Shown here: positions 13,152 to 13,848 of the stretch, in pieces
Position numbering within the stretch: position 1 is the stretch's first letter
Layout of the letters: each line of letters starts with the position of its first letter
From: Nitrospirota bacterium
Lineage (GTDB): Bacteria > Nitrospirota > JACRHJ01
Assembly: GCA_021815285.1 (NCBI GenBank)
Contig: JAKAHE010000032.1
Coordinates: forward strand, 1 to 13,848
Direction of reading: 5' to 3'
DNA length: 13,848 bases
Position numbers and translations under genes: made by a program
Notes under the pieces: model-generated
What the model was told of the DNA's origin: nothing
The model's database searches: none
What the model saw: the letters and a program-made list of their open reading frames with translations, nothing else

Positions 13152-13848
13152 ATGTCCGTCGAAGAGAGCCTGCTTTTAAGAAAGCCCCCGCAGAACCTTG
13201 ACGCCGAGCAGTCCATACTCGGCGCGATAATGCTTGAGAATACCTCAATAGACAAGGCCCTCGAACTCGTCATGCCCGACGACTTCTACAAGGAGGCGCA
13301 CAGGAAGATACTGCTCGCCATGATAGAGCTCGCAGACAAGGGCGAAGCGATAGACCTGATTACGCTCCCGGAACTCCTGCGGAAAAAGGAAGAGCTTGAT
13401 AAAGCGGGCGGCCTTTCATACATATCCGGCCTGCTCTCCTCTGTCCCGAACGCAGCGAACATCCGCTACCACTGCAAGATTGTCCGCGAGAAGTCCATCC
13501 TGAGAAACCTGATAAACTCCGCTACCTCCATCGTCAGCAGGGGCTACGAAGACACCAAGAACGTGGACGAGTTCCTGGACGACGCGGAGAAGACGATATT
13601 CGAGATCGCCGAGAAAAAGATAAAACCCTCCTTCTTCGGCATAAAAGCGGTCATAAAGGACAGCTTCGAGTTGATTGAGCGCCTCTACGACCGCAAGGAG
13701 ATGATTACCGGCGTCCCGACGGGCTTCAGGGAACTCGACGAGATGACGGCGGGGCTTCAGCCCTCCGACCTCGTAATCGTCGCCGGGCGTCCGTCGATGG
13801 ACAAGACAGCCTTCGTCCTGAATATCGCAGCAAACGTCGCCATAAAGG
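13152..13848 (+). CDS. dnaB: Replicative DNA helicase DnaB (3' end outside window), altered Walker A
   Basis: The first 232 codons are present and the frame is open to the end of the window. The start is ATG with GGAG 6 nt upstream. The N-terminal domain (about residues 10-115; NLDAEQSILGAIML, DFYKEAHRKIL, YISGLLSSVPNAANI) and linker helix are typical of DnaB, the ring helicase that unwinds DNA at the fork. The RecA-like ATPase domain begins around residue 185 (TGVPTGFRELDEMTAGLQPSDLVIVAGRPSM). The Walker A motif reads GRPSMDKT (212-219) where DnaB proteins have GRPSMGKT. Asp217 is encoded by GAC at 13800-13802; a single G-to-A change from GGC would explain it. Everything else looks intact, so this is either a base error, a damaged allele or a real variant. 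Confidence 0.93.
   Translation, partial: MSVEESLLLRKPPQNLDAEQSILGAIMLENTSIDKALELVMPDDFYKEAHRKILLAMIELADKGEAIDLITLPELLRKKEELDKAGGLSYISGLLSSVPNAANIRYHCKIVREKSILRNLINSATSIVSRGYEDTKNVDEFLDDAEKTIFEIAEKKIKPSFFGIKAVIKDSFELIERLYDRKEMITGVPTGFRELDEMTAGLQPSDLVIVAGRPSMDKTAFVLNIAANVAIK

Overview
The window is ordinary chromosomal DNA from a bacterium with a Gram-negative type envelope, moderately GC-rich genes and short AT-rich intergenic stretches. The MglA-type GTPase, the ferredoxin-linked IorAB pair, the export-signal amidase with TPR-like, AMIN and Amidase_3 parts, and the PerR-like regulator would fit a (partly) anaerobic deltaproteobacterial or Nitrospirota-like lineage. That placement is inference; no rRNA is present. 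Non-ATG starts are common (der TTG, yihY-like TTG, iorA GTG, nuoA GTG or TTG). Recognisable promoters follow TTGnnn-N17/18-TAnAAT or TAATAT closely.

Layout. Positions 1-471 (minus): the start of a complex I operon, nuoA then nuoB, overlapping by 10 bp and leaving the window at the left, with a strong promoter at 546-574. Positions 706-4588 (minus): a probable four-gene unit, der -> YihY/BrkB-family membrane protein -> MglA-like GTPase with a 270-residue tail -> small zinc-ribbon protein. Positions 4737-6587 (plus): a divergently transcribed cell-wall amidase. Positions 6639-9250 (plus): truA-uvrC, whose promoter sits so close to truA that the mRNA may be leaderless. Positions 9324-9731 (plus): a Fur/PerR-family regulator preceded by a palindromic candidate operator, ending at a terminator shared with the convergent iorAB operon (9778-12191, minus). 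Positions 12364-12439 (minus): tRNA-Thr(CGT) with its own terminator and promoter, back to back with the promoter of rplI (12575-13024, plus). The window ends inside dnaB (13152 onward, plus).

Most genes are housekeeping: respiration, ribosome assembly and translation (Der, L9, TruA, tRNA-Thr), DNA repair (UvrC), replication (DnaB) and peptidoglycan remodelling. I see no phage, transposase, CRISPR array or defence island. The unusual material is small in scale: (a) a perfect 45-bp tandem duplication at the iorA/iorB junction that copies the iorB ribosome-binding site, start codon and glycine-rich motif; (b) two palindromes read in frame through iorA, one resembling a dispersed repeat and encoding the same peptide on both strands; (c) a DnaB Walker A motif in which the invariant glycine before lysine is aspartate; (d) a possible leaderless promoter with an inverted repeat over its -35 box; (e) an MglA GTPase with a long repeat-containing tail next to an uncharacterised zinc-ribbon gene. 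None amounts to a clearly new system. The palindromic insertions and the MglA/zinc-ribbon pair are the best leads.
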